Shown here in pieces: positions 13,794 to 15,616 of a DNA stretch of 15,616 bases (position 1 is the first letter of the stretch; every line of letters starts with the position of its first letter). Below the pieces are notes generated by a model. It ran no database searches and was not told the origin of the DNA. It worked only from the letters and a program-made list of their open reading frames with translations. Made by a program: the position numbers and the translations under genes. The stretch covers positions 1 to 15,616 of the forward strand of contig JADING010000058.1 of the NCBI GenBank assembly GCA_017694135.1, read 5' to 3'. This stretch comes from Candidatus Scatoplasma merdavium (GTDB taxonomy: Bacteria; Bacillota_I; Bacilli_A; RFN20; CAG-288).

Positions 13794-15485
13794 CTACACC
13801 TCCTTTACGCTTAATGTAGCATTCAAATTGCGTGGAGTCAAAGGATAGTATTCACATTCAACTGTATATTTGCCAATAGGTAAATCAAGTACAATGCTCC
13901 TAGTAACTCCAGTTTCTTGACAATCGCCAATTAAATTACCATTTTTATCCTTAATTATCAAAGAACAAGACGCACTATTATAAACAGTAAATTCATATTT
14001 AGATGGTTGATCAACATTAAACGTGTATAAATTCTTCTTGCCGGTTTGAAGAGACATATTAATTGTCTCACCAACAGTAAGTTCTTTACGCCTAACTTGA
14101 TAATTACCAAAATCGACCGTTCCAGTGATGGTTGCCCTATTTTGATAACCTTCACCAAAGGTAAAATCAAAAACGTCAAATGTAAAACTACTAATTAAAT
14201 TCATTCTTGCAGTTTCGCCTAAACTATTAAACGTATCAAAATATGCTTTAAGTTCAACATAATTATTAATACATCCAAACAATACAGGGTAACTGCCATT
14301 TTCATCAGATAGTTCACCTGGAGAAGCACTTATTGCTCGAATTAATTTTCCATAAACTTCATGTTGTTCCTGAACTGATTCCCCCAAATCTTCACAATTT
14401 GCTTCATTATTTGCAATAATAACTTCCCGTTCATCCCAATTTTCCTTGGAAGCTTGATACATACTATATAAATAATCTGCAGTAGACAATATATCGACTA
14501 ACGGATGATCTATAAAACCCACTAAAAATAAAACGGTATCAAGGAACGGTGTTGACTCATGATCTAGATATCTTCCAACACCCTCATAATTGTAATGTAA
14601 ATGAGAAATAATGTCGCCAGTATCCTCCTTCCAATTATAATTAATATCGTTTTGATTTAACTGATCAACATTTTCAATACCAACAGACAACCTAGAATTA
14701 CCTATATAAAGAAACTGATCCATTTTAGAATAAGGAAAAGTAACAACCGAAGCATTTGGATCAAAATCAACTCTCCATTGATTATACGAAGAACTTCCAC
14801 GCAAATCAGTTTCATATTGATAACACACTTTAGGAATTATACGCAATTTAAAAATGCTGTAATCTCGTTCTGCATATCCTGGTATAACATGCTCTATATC
14901 AAATAATATTACTTTACTTAAATAACACTCATAACCATCACGTTTGTTTTCCAAAAATGTTGTTTGAATATAATACCCCCATTCTCTACCACAATTAAAT
15001 GTTGTATTATTCGTTGTAAAAAATTTTTGAGGAATTAGTTCTATTATTTTCTCGTTGTATATAATTTTTTCGTGTAAATCAGCCCAATCCAATGGTAATT
15101 CATAATTATCATCCAACCTAGAAACATATTTATCAAATTCTTCATCTGAATCTAATCCCGTATAATTTTCATGCAATGGTTTAGAACCTGCATCTGGAAC
15201 AGTCTCGGTGATACCACCTGGTAAAAGTTCAAAATCACCTATACCATTAGGAGAAGGAACATCAATTGTTTCATCAATTTTACTATAATCGTTAAATGTT
15301 CTTAAAAACGATGTAGGCATTGCTTCTTGAAGTTGAGCACTTTTGAGTGATTCTTCCGTTTCTTCATGAATAAATAAATTAAATTCTCTAAATTTATCTA
15401 AAGATAATGTCGAATAAATTTTATATAACTCCTTTTCATTTGGAATATTTAAAAACATATAAAACTTAACATTATCATCTAACAT
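13794..15485 (-). CDS. Unknown protein with PPC-like C-terminal beta domain; start region atypical
   Basis: A 563-residue product with no recognised main domain. About residues 466-550 resemble a bacterial pre-peptidase C-terminal (PPC) beta-sandwich: a strand NLYTFNVDQPSKYEFTVYN, an inner strand SLIIKDKNGNLIG, then LPIGKYTVECEYY. Such domains usually belong to secreted proteins, yet this protein has no signal peptide, lipobox or membrane anchor. The ATG at 15485 lacks a ribosome binding site, unlike most neighbours; the frame upstream holds no other start and stops at 15527. A TATAAA box 7 bases before the ATG would allow a leaderless mRNA. Base composition is clearly more AT-rich than the opp genes (14 of 60 G+C at 15001-15060, 29 of 60 at 3001-3060). 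Loss of a 5' signal-coding part or acquisition by transfer are both possible. The reading frame itself is solid. Confidence 0.75.
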   Translation of the reverse strand: MLDDNVKFYMFLNIPNEKELYKIYSTLSLDKFREFNLFIHEETEESLKSAQLQEAMPTSFLRTFNDYSKIDETIDVPSPNGIGDFELLPGGITETVPDAGSKPLHENYTGLDSDEEFDKYVSRLDDNYELPLDWADLHEKIIYNEKIIELIPQKFFTTNNTTFNCGREWGYYIQTTFLENKRDGYECYLSKVILFDIEHVIPGYAERDYSIFKLRIIPKVCYQYETDLRGSSSYNQWRVDFDPNASVVTFPYSKMDQFLYIGNSRLSVGIENVDQLNQNDINYNWKEDTGDIISHLHYNYEGVGRYLDHESTPFLDTVLFLVGFIDHPLVDILSTADYLYSMYQASKENWDEREVIIANNEANCEDLGESVQEQHEVYGKLIRAISASPGELSDENGSYPVLFGCINNYVELKAYFDTFNSLGETARMNLISSFTFDVFDFTFGEGYQNRATITGTVDFGNYQVRRKELTVGETINMSLQTGKKNLYTFNVDQPSKYEFTVYNSASCSLIIKDKNGNLIGDCQETGVTRSIVLDLPIGKYTVECEYYPLTPRNLNATLSVKEV

Positions 15486-15561
15486 CTCAAACTTTATACT
15501 TAAAACATTTAAATTTAGAAGTGTTTACAAAATGACTGATTTTTAATAGTCGGTTTTGCGG

Positions 15562-15616
15562 TATAATTAGCCTGCTAGTTAAGAAAGCATGGGTAGCTAT
15601 TGACTAAGTCTTAACT
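15562..15616 (+). other. TATAAT box and inverted repeat at the right edge, unidentified
   Basis: TATAAT at 15562-15567 could be a rightward -10 box, although no good -35 element stands 16-18 bases before it. It is followed by AGTTAAGA (15577-15584), whose exact reverse complement TCTTAACT forms the last 8 bases of the window (15609-15616), enclosing 24 bases. This could be the 5' part of a leader RNA or small RNA that continues outside the window. I could not match it to a known RNA family. The rest of the intergenic stretch 15486-15561 is AT-rich with no other feature. Confidence 0.35.

Noticed and set aside
1..15616. CRISPR array, insertion sequence, integrase or defence operon
   Set aside because: No spaced direct repeats, transposase motifs, terminal inverted repeats or known defence domains were seen on either strand.

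Overview
The window looks like a chromosomal piece of a low-to-medium GC Gram-positive bacterium (Bacillota, Bacilli or Erysipelotrichia/RF39-like; lineage is inference). The basis is a short Bacillus-type SRP RNA with no Alu domain, a T-box leader on seryl-tRNA synthetase, strong AGGAGG-type ribosome binding sites, lipobox signal peptides and many surface lipoproteins. Tryptophan is encoded by TGG in the readable genes and TGA ends one gene, so the code appears standard rather than the mycoplasma code. Nearly everything is on the minus strand; only the SRP RNA and tadA are clearly on the plus strand.

Left (1-7749, minus strand): an oligopeptide ABC import locus, transcribed as an unknown 683-residue lipoprotein, then oppA, oppB and oppC; the ATPase genes would lie beyond the left edge. 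A promoter with an extended -10 element precedes the lipoprotein. Perfect inverted repeats sit in the lipoprotein/oppA gap and the oppA/oppB gap and could tune expression of the binding proteins relative to the permease. OppA (922 aa) and OppC (565 aa) are both far larger than usual, and the extra mass is on the outer face.

Middle (7901-9939): a membrane-anchored protein with two apparent MmcQ/YjbR-like domains is read leftward from a promoter interleaved with that of the rightward SRP RNA (ffs). The tRNA adenosine deaminase gene tadA starts a few bases after the SRP RNA, and its only ribosome-binding-like sequence is the last strand of the SRP RNA helix.

Right-middle (9936-12120, minus strand): a serine T-box (specifier UCC) controls serS, which is followed after one base by a YjdF/DUF2238-like membrane protein. 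The last gene overlaps tadA tail-to-tail by 3 bases, and a good intrinsic terminator for this operon is embedded in the tadA coding region.

Right (12143-15616, minus strand): a two-gene unit of an AT-rich 563-residue protein with a PPC-like C-terminal domain but no signal peptide, followed by a 548-residue lipoprotein of unknown family. The right edge carries a TATAAT box and an inverted repeat of unknown meaning.

No CRISPR array, transposase, integrase, tRNA gene or recognisable defence system is visible. The less ordinary elements are the enlarged Opp system, the tandem YjbR-like membrane protein, the compact ffs/tadA arrangement and the unrecognised surface-protein pair.
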